Source of the DNA: an uncultured Elusimicrobiales bacterium
GTDB lineage: Bacteria; Elusimicrobiota; Elusimicrobia; Elusimicrobiales; Elusimicrobiaceae
Length of the DNA: 64,000 nt
Direction: 5' to 3'
Assembly (NCBI GenBank): GCA_910576915.1
Contig: CAJTJT010000002.1
Location: forward strand, 1 to 64,000
Part shown: one piece after another, positions 57,760-64,000 of the stretch
Position numbering within the stretch: the stretch's first letter is position 1
Layout: each line of letters starts with the position of its first letter
Position numbers and translations under genes: made by a program
The notes under the pieces: model-generated
Seen by the model: only the letters and a program-made list of their open reading frames with translations
Told to the model about the DNA's origin: nothing
Database searches by the model: none

Positions 57760-60372
57760 ATGAAAAAAAGTACAGAAATCAGAAACGGTTATTTGCAATT
57801 TTTCCACTCCAAGGGCTTGCCCGTTGTGGCTTCCAGCTCCCTTATCCCGCACTCGGACCCGACGCTCCTTTTCACCTCCGCCGGTATGGTGCAGTTTAAA
57901 CCCAACTTTTTGGGTATCGACAAATCCCTCAAAAACGCCACCACCTGCCAAAAATGCGTCCGCACCACGGATATCGACAGCGTGGGATTCACCGAACGCC
58001 ATTTGACGTTTTTTGAAATGCTGGGCAACTTTTCTTTCGGCGATTATTTTAAGAACGAAGCCATCGCCTGGGCGTGGGAATACCTGACCCAAGTGCTGGG
58101 TATCGACCCCGAAAAACTCTCCGTCAGTATTTACAAAGGCGGCATTGCTCCGCGCGACGAAGAAGCCTATAACGCGTGGCTGAAATACGTGCCCAAAGAA
58201 CGCATTTTCGAGCTCGGCGAAGACGACAACTTTTGGACGATGGGCCCCACCGGCCCCTGCGGCCCGTGCACGGAAATCTATTACGATTTCGGCGACAAAG
58301 GCTGCAAAAACCCGCATTGTGATATTACGTGCGACTGCGGCCGCTACGTGGAAATTTGGAACCTGGTGTTTACCCAGTTCGACCGCCAGGAAGACGGCAC
58401 TTTAAACGCCCTTCCGCATAAAAATATCGATACGGGCATGGGCCTTGAACGCTTGTGCATGGTGATGCAAAACGCTAAAAACGTGTTCGAAACCGACCTG
58501 TTCACCCCGCTTACGGCGCAGGCCAAAAAAGATTTAAACGTAAAAGGCGAAACGAAAGAAGAAATTTCCGCTTTGCGCATTATTGCGGACCATGTGCGCA
58601 GCTCCAGCTTTTTGATTGCCGAAGGCATTTTGCCTTCCAACGAAGGCCGCGGCTACATTTTGCGCCGCTTGATTCGCCGCGCCGCGCGCTATGCCAAACT
58701 AATGGGCAATGACAAACCGTACTTGTATACGCTCGTGCCCGTGGTGCAATCCATTTTCGCGGGGCTGTACCCGGAAATTGACAAAAATTTAAGCCACATC
58801 CAGGACGTGCTGAAACAGGAAGAAAGCACCTTCTTAAAAACGCTCGTTACGGGCGAAGAAAAACTGTCCGCGCTGCTCGCTTCCTGCGGCAAGACTTTAC
58901 CCGGCGAAGAAGCGTTCCACCTGCACGAAACGTTTGGTTTTCCGCTGGAACTGACCAAAGAAATCGCCGCCGCCAAAGGCGTGACGGTGGACGAAGCGGG
59001 ATATTTAAAAGCCAAAGAAGCCGCGCAGGAAAAAAGCCGCTCGTACGCGGATGAATTTTCCAAAGAAAAAGCCGTCATTTTGCAGAAAATCGACAACGGC
59101 TACCCCGCTACGGAATTTGTGGGGTATGAAATGCTGTCCTGCGAAGCCGAAGTGCTGGCCCTTTTGGACGAAAAATTTGAATTTGTGGACGCATTAAACG
59201 GCGACGGTTTTGCCGTGTTCGACAAAACGCCTTTCTACGCCGAATCCGGCGGGCAGGTGGGCGATACGGGCGTGATTTTGTCCGGCGGACAGGAAGCCGC
59301 GCGCGTGAGCGATACGCAAAAACCGCTCGGAAAAGTGTATTTGCACAAAGTGTCCGGCTCGCTTAAAAAAGGCGAAAAAGTGACGCTGTCTGTCGACGAG
59401 GCCCGCCGCAAACGCTGTATGGCCAACCACAGCGCCATTCACTTGGTAAACGCGGCCCTGCGGCAGGTATTTGGCACGTCCGTGCACCAGAGCGGGTCTT
59501 ACGTGTCGCCCGAACGCTTCCGCTTCGACTATACGCTTTCCAAAACGCCGACCGCCGAAGAATTAAACAAAGCGTGGGCGATTGCCAACCATGCGGCCGA
59601 AAGCGCACTTCCTGTTTCGTGCGAAGTCCGTCCGCTGGCGGATGCCGACAAATTGGGCGCGGTGACGCTTTTGGGCGAAACGTACGCCGACCCGGCCCGC
59701 TTCGTGTTGATGGGTGGCGATTTTAATCACCCCGAAGCCAAGTACAGCTTGGAACTCTGCGCCGGAACGCACGTAAAAAACACGGCCGACGTGATGACCG
59801 TTCTCGTGCTGAAGGAAGGCTCCGTTTCCGCGGGCGTACGCCGTATTGAAGGCGTGGCGGGCTATGCGGCGCTTGATTATTTAAAGAACGTCAACGCGCA
59901 GGCGGAAGAATTGGCTTCGCGCTTGGTGGTGCCGGCCAAAGACGTGTTCACGCGCGTGAACGCGATTATGGACGAACTGAAAGAAGTCAAAAAACGCTAT
60001 ACGCAATTTAGAGAAAAAACCTTGGCCGCCGGCGGCGTAAACGAAATGACGTTTACGATGAAAAACGGCGCGGCCCTGGTGCTCCGCAACGCCGAAGGCG
60101 CGGAACCCAAAGAACTGCGCAACATCGCCGATACCATCGCCCAGAAACACCAACTGGCGCTGATTATCGTAACGTGCGATAAAGAGGGCAAGCGCTCGTT
60201 CGTCGTTAAAATGGCGGGTAAACTGCCTAATACGGACGCGGTGACGGTCGCCAAGCAAATCGCGGCTGATTTGAACGGCCGCGCCGGCGGACGGCCCGAT
60301 TTTGCCCAGGGCGGCGGCGAAGCCAAACGCCCGGTGCAGGACTTAATCGGCGCGTTAAAAGAAACGCTGTAA
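57760..60372 (+). CDS. alaS: alanyl-tRNA synthetase
   Basis: This 870-residue enzyme charges tRNA-Ala. The start at 57760 lies 4 bp after GAAGG; the frame extends upstream but without a ribosome site. Class II motifs (FFHSKGLPVVASSSLIP, LLFTSAGMVQFKPNFLG) begin the catalytic domain, RGYILRRLIRRAARYAK follows, the editing domain zinc residues are in NHSAIHLVNAALR and CAGTHVKNTADV, and a C-terminal domain ends near DLIGALKETL. It is complete. Confidence 0.98.
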   Translation: MKKSTEIRNGYLQFFHSKGLPVVASSSLIPHSDPTLLFTSAGMVQFKPNFLGIDKSLKNATTCQKCVRTTDIDSVGFTERHLTFFEMLGNFSFGDYFKNEAIAWAWEYLTQVLGIDPEKLSVSIYKGGIAPRDEEAYNAWLKYVPKERIFELGEDDNFWTMGPTGPCGPCTEIYYDFGDKGCKNPHCDITCDCGRYVEIWNLVFTQFDRQEDGTLNALPHKNIDTGMGLERLCMVMQNAKNVFETDLFTPLTAQAKKDLNVKGETKEEISALRIIADHVRSSSFLIAEGILPSNEGRGYILRRLIRRAARYAKLMGNDKPYLYTLVPVVQSIFAGLYPEIDKNLSHIQDVLKQEESTFLKTLVTGEEKLSALLASCGKTLPGEEAFHLHETFGFPLELTKEIAAAKGVTVDEAGYLKAKEAAQEKSRSYADEFSKEKAVILQKIDNGYPATEFVGYEMLSCEAEVLALLDEKFEFVDALNGDGFAVFDKTPFYAESGGQVGDTGVILSGGQEAARVSDTQKPLGKVYLHKVSGSLKKGEKVTLSVDEARRKRCMANHSAIHLVNAALRQVFGTSVHQSGSYVSPERFRFDYTLSKTPTAEELNKAWAIANHAAESALPVSCEVRPLADADKLGAVTLLGETYADPARFVLMGGDFNHPEAKYSLELCAGTHVKNTADVMTVLVLKEGSVSAGVRRIEGVAGYAALDYLKNVNAQAEELASRLVVPAKDVFTRVNAIMDELKEVKKRYTQFREKTLAAGGVNEMTFTMKNGAALVLRNAEGAEPKELRNIADTIAQKHQLALIIVTCDKEGKRSFVVKMAGKLPNTDAVTVAKQIAADLNGRAGGRPDFAQGGGEAKRPVQDLIGALKETL

Positions 60373-60388
60373 GTTTTGTAACACCCGC

Positions 60389-60425
60389 AACTCCCCGGAG
60401 GAAATTTCTTCCGGGGAGTTTTTTG
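60389..60425 (+). terminator. intrinsic terminator of alaS
   Basis: AACTCCCCGGAGGAA pairs with TTCTTCCGGGGAGTT (one G-T pair), then T6. Confidence 0.85.
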
Positions 60426-60460
60426 TTCTTTTTTTGGCGACCCAAAAAGAAGTACGTAAC

Positions 60461-60630
60461 TTTGGGGCATATCCTAAACAGTGTGGCTTAAACTAGTCTA
60501 ATGAGGGCGGTGGGTATGGGAGGGGCGCCTCGGTCTTGCAGACGGGCCGATACCCCCTTGAGTTGTTCCCTTCTAATAGGTAAGCACCGTTTATTACTAA
60601 ACCCTGGTTATGGACGCTGCGCGCCGCACC
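60461..60630 (+). repeat. composite upstream repeat of pilin D, R1-R2
   Basis: R1 (about 60461-60530, core TAAACAGTGTGGCTTAAAC) is followed by R2 (about 60531-60630; CCCCCTTGAGTTGTTCCC, then TAAGCACCGT). The end of R2 is diverged. No gene lies between 60373 and 60729. Confidence 0.8.
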
Positions 60631-60647
60631 CTGCGGACCGCTCCCTG

Positions 60648-60690
60648 CCCCCGGCAAGGGGGTTGACCCGTTTTTTTTTTTTGATAAATT
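60648..60690 (+). promoter_or_regulatory. T12 promoter of pilin D with abutting palindrome
   Basis: CCCCC-ggcaa-GGGGG (60648-60662) ends exactly before TTGACC (60663-60668). CG, twelve T and GA precede TAAATT (60685-60690), with an extended TGA. A perfect stem AAATTTTACT / AGTAAAATTT (60686-60708) covers the start of the transcript. Confidence 0.7.
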
Positions 60691-60729
60691 TTACTGAAAG
60701 TAAAATTTACTCAAAAAAGGTGGGGCAAT

Positions 60730-61269
60730 ATGAAAAACGCGTTTGCAGGACTGTCGGGCGGTTTTACACTTATAGAACTGTTAGTCGTTGTTTTAATCAT
60801 CGGTATTTTATCCGCCGTTGCTCTTCCGTCATATAACCGTGCCGTGCTTCGGGTGCGTTATATGGAGGTTCAAACATTGGCGCGTTCTTTTGCTTTGTCC
60901 GCCGCAAGGTATGATTTGGCCAACGGTGCGCCGCCATATTATTGGGGAGATTTGGACTTGGGTGTACCTTCCGGATGTTCGGCTCCCGATACCGTTTCGG
61001 AAGGATGGATGTCCTGTGCGAATGGCCGTGTAATGTGTGATTTATTAATAGGAGGATCAAAAGTTGTAGTTTGTGTTTTTTACTCTAAATCCGGTTTTAC
61101 CATTGCACACGCGGAATATTTTGGCAATCAAACAGTGCAGCGGGAGTGTTGGGCCAACTCAAAAAATCCGACGGCTGAGGCTGTATGCCAATCAATGGGC
61201 GGAGTGAAAAACGGCTCTTCAAACCATTCCGTTTGTCTTAAGGACGGGTGTACCCGATATTCTCTCTAA
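60730..61269 (+). CDS. type IV prepilin-like protein (pilin D)
   Basis: This 179-residue prepilin has a longer leader, MKNAFAGLSGG^FTLIE, with Glu at +5 and a hydrophobic helix to about residue 34. The C-terminal domain has several cysteines and a VCQSMGG motif near the end, equivalent to CRSMG of pilin A. The codons of the conserved N-terminal helix nearly match those of pilin E. The Shine-Dalgarno is AAGGTGGGG. It is a one-gene unit; no terminator is seen before the next gene, 32 bp away. Confidence 0.87.
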   Translation: MKNAFAGLSGGFTLIELLVVVLIIGILSAVALPSYNRAVLRVRYMEVQTLARSFALSAARYDLANGAPPYYWGDLDLGVPSGCSAPDTVSEGWMSCANGRVMCDLLIGGSKVVVCVFYSKSGFTIAHAEYFGNQTVQRECWANSKNPTAEAVCQSMGGVKNGSSNHSVCLKDGCTRYSL

Positions 61270-61286
61270 TTGAAAAGACGCTTTTT

Positions 61287-61295
61287 TGTTAAAAT
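61287..61295 (+). promoter_or_regulatory. extended -10 of the AlkZ-like gene, abutting the ATG
   Basis: TGT plus TAAAAT, six bases, then the ATG at 61302. This fits a leaderless transcript. Confidence 0.4.
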
Positions 61296-61301
61296 AATTT
61301 T

Positions 61302-62345
61302 ATGCCAACCCGTTTGCGTCTTTTTACCCAACAGCTTGCCCGGCCGGCGTTTGATACTCCGGCGGAGGTTGTTGCCTGGATGGGTGCGGTGCAGGCGCAG
61401 GAAATTACGTTATCTAAATGGGCCGTCGGGCTTCGGACGAAAACGCCTTCGCTGGCGGCGGTGGAGCGCGCGCTTGAATCGGGCGATATCCTCCGCATGC
61501 ACATTTTGCGTCCTACCTGGCATTACGTTGCGGCAAAAGACGCCGGGTGGATGGTTCAAATTTCCGGCCCGCGTATTAAAGCGGCCTGGACTTCCTTCGC
61601 CCGCCATAACGGTATCGCTTTAGACGGTTCCTTTTTCGCGCAGGCCCGTAAAATTTTGGAGAAAGTATTGCCCGGCAAAAGTTTGGACCGGGTGGAACTG
61701 GCGGACTATTTTACCCGGAACGGGTTGGAAGTAACGGACCATATCCTGCGTTACGTGCTTTGCTGCGCGGAGGCGGACGGCCTGGTTTGCAGCGGTCCCG
61801 CCCGCGGACGAACCCATACCTATATGCTGATGGAGGAACGCGTTAAAAACGCGTCCGCCTGCCCGCGTGAAGAGGCTCTCTTTCGGCTGGCGCGGCTGTA
61901 TTTTCAAAGCCACAGCCCGGCATCGTTAGAAGATTTTACCTGGTGGTCCGGCCTGCCGATAAGCGAAGCGCGCCGGGCGGTTTCGTCGTTGGGGGCGGAA
62001 TTATCCCGTGAATTTTTCGGCGGCCGCGAACTGTTTGTGCACACTTCCTGCCCGGCGGGGGAAGAGCCCTCCGGTGTGGTGCATCTGCTCCCGCCGTTTG
62101 ACGAGTTTTTAATCAGCTATAAGGACCGTTCCGACGCACTGGACCCCAAGCACCAGCCCAAGGCGTTTAACCGTTTCGGCACATTTTACCCGGTGATTTT
62201 AGCGGACGGAAAAATCGTAGGCAACTGGCAAAATAACGGGAAATCCGCGCCGGCGGAAACATCCTTTTTTGTCCGCAGGCACGGGGTGGATAAGGTTGCG
62301 CTGGCGGCGGCCCAAAAACGGTATTTGGATTTTTTGGCAGGGTAA
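61302..62345 (+). CDS. winged-helix DNA glycosylase, AlkZ-like
   Basis: This 347-residue protein belongs to the HTH_42 (winged-helix DNA-binding) family. Near residue 31 it carries GAVQAQE, i.e. a Q-x-Q motif at Gln31 and Gln33, typical of the AlkZ-like branch that unhooks interstrand crosslinks, whereas the YcaQ/AlkX branch has Q-x-D. Other family motifs are RPTWHYVAAKDAGWM and LLPPFDEFLISYKDR. There is no Shine-Dalgarno; TG-t-TAAAAT lies six bases before the ATG. Substrate is inferred from family only. Confidence 0.78.
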   Translation: MPTRLRLFTQQLARPAFDTPAEVVAWMGAVQAQEITLSKWAVGLRTKTPSLAAVERALESGDILRMHILRPTWHYVAAKDAGWMVQISGPRIKAAWTSFARHNGIALDGSFFAQARKILEKVLPGKSLDRVELADYFTRNGLEVTDHILRYVLCCAEADGLVCSGPARGRTHTYMLMEERVKNASACPREEALFRLARLYFQSHSPASLEDFTWWSGLPISEARRAVSSLGAELSREFFGGRELFVHTSCPAGEEPSGVVHLLPPFDEFLISYKDRSDALDPKHQPKAFNRFGTFYPVILADGKIVGNWQNNGKSAPAETSFFVRRHGVDKVALAAAQKRYLDFLAG

Positions 62346-62376
62346 AAAGAACTGATTTTTTCTATTGAAACGGGTC

Positions 62377-62404
62377 TTGACCCGTTTTTTTTTTTTGATA
62401 AACT
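62377..62404 (+). promoter_or_regulatory. T12 promoter of pilin E
   Basis: TTGACC (62377-62382), CG, twelve T and GA precede TAAACT (62399-62404), with an extended TGA and a 16-bp spacer. Here the palindrome ACGGG / CCCGT encloses the -35 rather than abutting it, and no R1 or R2 repeat lies upstream. Confidence 0.7.
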
Positions 62405-62409
62405 GGGGG

Positions 62410-62522
62410 CATCCCGGTCCTGCGGACGGAGGCTTGTACGGGCTCTGCTGTTTATGGTTTGTTTCGTTAAAAGCGGTAGATCCTGAAACCCTGCGGGCCG
62501 CCAGACTCAGGATGACTTTTTT
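62410..62522 (+). promoter_or_regulatory. pilin E leader with hairpins, possible attenuator
   Basis: ATCCTGA pairs with TCAGGAT (near 62487-62513), followed by GAC and six T just before the ribosome site. Compared with the pilin A leader, the third base pair is changed on both strands, which keeps pairing. Confidence 0.5.
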
Positions 62523-62536
62523 AATGGGGAAATAAC

Positions 62537-62989
62537 ATGAAAGGTTTTACACTTATTGAACTGTTAGTTGTTGTTTTAATCATCGGTATTTTATCCGCCA
62601 TAGCGCTGCCGCAATACGAAACCGCGGTGGAAAAATCCCGCGCGGCTGAGGCGTTTGCCCTGGTAAAAACAATCGGGATTGCCAATCAGGCGTATTATTT
62701 GGCAAACGGTTCGTATACCACGGATTTGCGGAATCTGGATATTGATATCCCGGGTACGGACGCGGTGCATACCGTTCCGCGCAAAGTGACGAAGTACTTT
62801 TCGTACCGTGCTTCGCTGGGGGCGTCCCACGATGCCATAGAGGGGATTGCCCTTGCAAACCGCATGCCTGTGAACACGCGCTATGCCATCGGATTCATGT
62901 TGGACGGCAGTTTTAAATGTTTTTATAAAACGGAAAAAGACAAACGCTTTTGCGCCGCATTGAACTTGCCTGCGGAAAGTATTTGGTAA
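62537..62989 (+). CDS. type IV prepilin-like protein (pilin E)
   Basis: This 150-residue prepilin has leader MKG^FTLIE with Glu at +5 and a hydrophobic helix to about residue 25. It is the shortest of the set, with only two cysteines near the C-terminus (FKCFY, RFCAALNL). Its CAALNL end resembles that of pilin B. A GGGGA ribosome site lies 9 bases before the ATG. A hairpin at 63064-63086 may terminate the transcript. Confidence 0.88.
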   Translation: MKGFTLIELLVVVLIIGILSAIALPQYETAVEKSRAAEAFALVKTIGIANQAYYLANGSYTTDLRNLDIDIPGTDAVHTVPRKVTKYFSYRASLGASHDAIEGIALANRMPVNTRYAIGFMLDGSFKCFYKTEKDKRFCAALNLPAESIW

Positions 62990-63001
62990 TTTCCCCGCGT
63001 G

Positions 63002-63030
63002 GTGACAAAAGATAAATTTTTTGTTATAAT
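63002..63030 (+). promoter_or_regulatory. promoter of tRNA-Tyr
   Basis: GTGACA (63002-63007) and a perfect TATAAT (63025-63030) are 17 bp apart, with TGT before the -10. Confidence 0.6.
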
Positions 63031-63063
63031 ATTTGTACCTAGTTGTTTAAGTAATAATTAGGA

Positions 63064-63090
63064 CCGGAGGCCAACGGCTTCCGGCTTTTA
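63064..63090 (+). terminator. hairpin between the tRNA promoter and tRNA-Tyr
   Basis: CCGGAGGCC pairs with GGCTTCCGG (one G-T pair) around AAC, then CTTTT. It could end the pilin E transcript and would also fold in the tRNA precursor. Confidence 0.45.
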
Positions 63091-63100
63091 ATGTGATTTT

Positions 63101-63187
63101 GGTAGGATGGCTGAGCGGTCAAAAGCAACGGTCTGTAAAACCGTCGGGCTACGCCCTACATAGGTTCGAATCCTATTCCTACCACCA
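63101..63187 (+). tRNA. tRNA-Tyr (anticodon GTA), CCA encoded
   Basis: This class II tRNA has acceptor GGTAGGA / TCCTACC, anticodon arm ACGGT-CTGTAAA-ACCGT with anticodon GTA, a long variable arm (CGGGCTACGCCC) and T arm TAGG-TTCGAAT-CCTA. The discriminator A is followed by encoded CCA. Confidence 0.95.
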
Positions 63188-63190
63188 TTT

Positions 63191-63216
63191 AAACCACCCG
63201 TAAGGGTGGTTTTTTT
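63191..63216 (+). terminator. terminator of tRNA-Tyr
   Basis: A 9-bp stem (AAACCACCC / GGGTGGTTT) with a GTAA loop is followed by T. Confidence 0.85.
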
Positions 63217-63264
63217 ATGGGTAGGAAAGCGGGCAAACTGCTTTGCCCGCGTTAGGATTCGAAA

Positions 63265-63314
63265 GGCGGAGCGATGTTTTTGTTTGAGGGCAGAGCCCGA
63301 AAGGCAAAAACCGC
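63265..63314 (+). repeat. post-tRNA structured element, copy near tRNA-Tyr
   Basis: GGAGCGATGTTTTTGTTTG, inner stem GGGC-aga-GCCC, and GGCAAAAACCGC match the element downstream of tRNA-Thr (31953-31901 minus). A truncated third copy lies at 63469-63492. Confidence 0.55.
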
Positions 63315-63622
63315 GAGCCCGGCCTGCAGGAAAATTCCGTTAGGAATTTTACCGGAAGGCGAACTCTATTCCTACCACCATTTAAACCACCCGTAAGGGT
63401 GGTTTTTTTATGGGTAGGAAAGCGGGCAAACTGACCCTGCGGGCCGCCTTCCGCGTTAGGATTTGAAAGGCGGAGCGATGTTTTTGTTTGAGCTCACAAT
63501 ACACACTCGGTCGCCAACGCCTGGAAAGAAGCTTTTTTATTTTGAAAAACCTCCCCGCGTTACTGTTTTTTTTATGGGTAAAATTTTCCTTATTCTCCGC
63601 CGGGCAATATCCGGCCAAAATT

Positions 63623-63630
63623 GCTAAAAT
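63623..63630 (+). promoter_or_regulatory. extended -10 of mutS, abutting the ATG
   Basis: TGC-TAAAAT (63622-63630) is followed by six bases and the ATG at 63637; no Shine-Dalgarno is present. Confidence 0.4.
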
Positions 63631-63636
63631 ATCCCT

Positions 63637-64000
63637 ATGCAGAAGACGAATACCACCCCTTTGATGAAACAATACTACGACATCCGGGCCAAACACCCGG
63701 GTATCATTCTGTTCTTCCGGCTAGGTGATTTTTACGAAATGTTTGACGAGCAGGCCCGCGAAGTCAGCGCCCTTTTAGGCCTTACGCTTACCGCGCGCCA
63801 CGGCGTGCCCATGTGCGGCATTCCCTTTCACGCGGCAAACAACTACATTGTACGGCTTCTTAACGCGGGGAAGAAAATCGGTATTTGCGAGCAAACCAGT
63901 TCGGTGATGGATAAAAACACCAAACTTTTTGAGCGCAAAGTCACGCGCGTGATTACGCCCGGCACGCTGATGGAAGACTCCCTTTTGGACGCCAACCAAT
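63637..64000 (+). CDS. mutS: DNA mismatch repair protein MutS, 5' end only
   Basis: The first 121 residues are visible. They match the MutS mismatch-recognition domain: TPLMKQYYDIRAKHPGIILF, the FYEMF motif (LGDFYEMFDEQA) whose Phe stacks on the mismatch, and GVPMCGIPFHA. The frame runs off the window end. There is no Shine-Dalgarno; an extended -10 lies six bases upstream. Confidence 0.95.
   Translation, partial: MQKTNTTPLMKQYYDIRAKHPGIILFFRLGDFYEMFDEQAREVSALLGLTLTARHGVPMCGIPFHAANNYIVRLLNAGKKIGICEQTSSVMDKNTKLFERKVTRVITPGTLMEDSLLDANQ

Larger units (their letters stand above)
63170..63492 (+). repeat. tandem duplication of tRNA-Tyr 3' end, terminator and trailing element
   Basis: A segment beginning in the T arm and running through TTCCTACCACCA, the terminator and AAAGCGGGCAAACTG (63170-63241) is repeated almost exactly at 63366-63433. 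Both copies are followed by GTTAGGATT, then GAAAGGCGGAGCGATG. The second copy lacks the 5' part of the tRNA. The stretch 63188-63636 holds no gene. Confidence 0.85.

Noticed and set aside
60501..60836. A 111-codon open frame across R1-R2 and into pilin D
   Set aside because: It runs through the repeat, the T12 promoter and the pilin in the wrong frame; no start site or family is visible.
63366..63433. A second tRNA-Tyr gene
   Set aside because: Only about 22 bases of the 3' end are present; no D arm, anticodon arm or variable arm can be found upstream.

Overview
The window looks like a chromosomal segment of a Gram-negative, host-associated member of the Elusimicrobiota (an Elusimicrobium-like bacterium). 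The evidence is a complete outer-membrane and LPS gene set (Tol-Pal, Bam, LptD, LpxA/C/D/I), GC-rich coding sequence, a GH57/DUF4912 glycogen pair, a YjbH-like exported protein, and above all single type IV prepilin genes scattered among housekeeping operons. That last trait I associate from memory with Elusimicrobium. The lineage is an inference; no rRNA gene is present to confirm it.

Layout. 1-876: 3' end of a cysteine-rich exported protein. 1062-3623: pal-cpoB-tolB. 4253-4756: pilin A. 4811-6614: tandem RDD membrane proteins. 22294 down to 6673 (minus): a long, tightly packed gene run tpiA-deoC-DnaA-like ATPase-LPP20/FlgT-like lipoproteins-comM-dprA-topA-xerC-ROK kinase-lptD-tdk. 22677-23183: pilin B. 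30819 down to 23252 (minus): rpmB, then bamA-ompH-lpxD-lpxC-fabZ-lpxA-lpxI. 31826-30891: terC; then tRNA-Thr. 32270-35595: an exported TldD/TldE-like pair. 40656 down to 35659 (minus): lipoprotein, YjbH-like, HAMP stub, TolC-like, patatin, TPR. 42719-40812 and 45499-44234: two unrecognised exported proteins, with a trypsin-like protease and greA between them. 48136-45634: DUF4912 and GH57. 48303-48776: pilin F. EamA transporter, then znuA-znuC-znuB-nth. 53978-55174: giant Cys-rich pilin C. HAD-membrane protein-lipid kinase-nuclease on the minus strand diverges from alaS. 60730-61269: pilin D; AlkZ-like glycosylase; 62537-62989: pilin E; tRNA-Tyr; 5' end of mutS.

The most interesting system is a dispersed set of pilin cassettes. 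Five prepilin genes (A-E) are each preceded by the same promoter block: TTGAYY, CG, exactly 12 T, then TGATA, which reads as a -35, a 16-bp spacer containing the T12 tract, and an extended -10. In four of them a GC-rich palindrome of differing sequence ends exactly at the base before the -35. Upstream of four loci lie one to three copies of two long repeat modules (R1, about 60-85 bp; R2, about 100 bp) in different combinations. Two pilins (A and E) also have leader hairpins with a compensatory base change followed by T6. This could be a coordinately regulated, or slippage-tunable, pilin repertoire.

Other leads: a structured element downstream of both tRNA genes; a duplicated tRNA-Tyr 3' end; bamA with no ordinary start codon at its Shine-Dalgarno site; four genes whose -10 box lies 6 nt before the ATG, suggesting leaderless mRNAs; and a 1004-residue protein with a DnaA-like ATPase but no DnaA DNA-binding domain.
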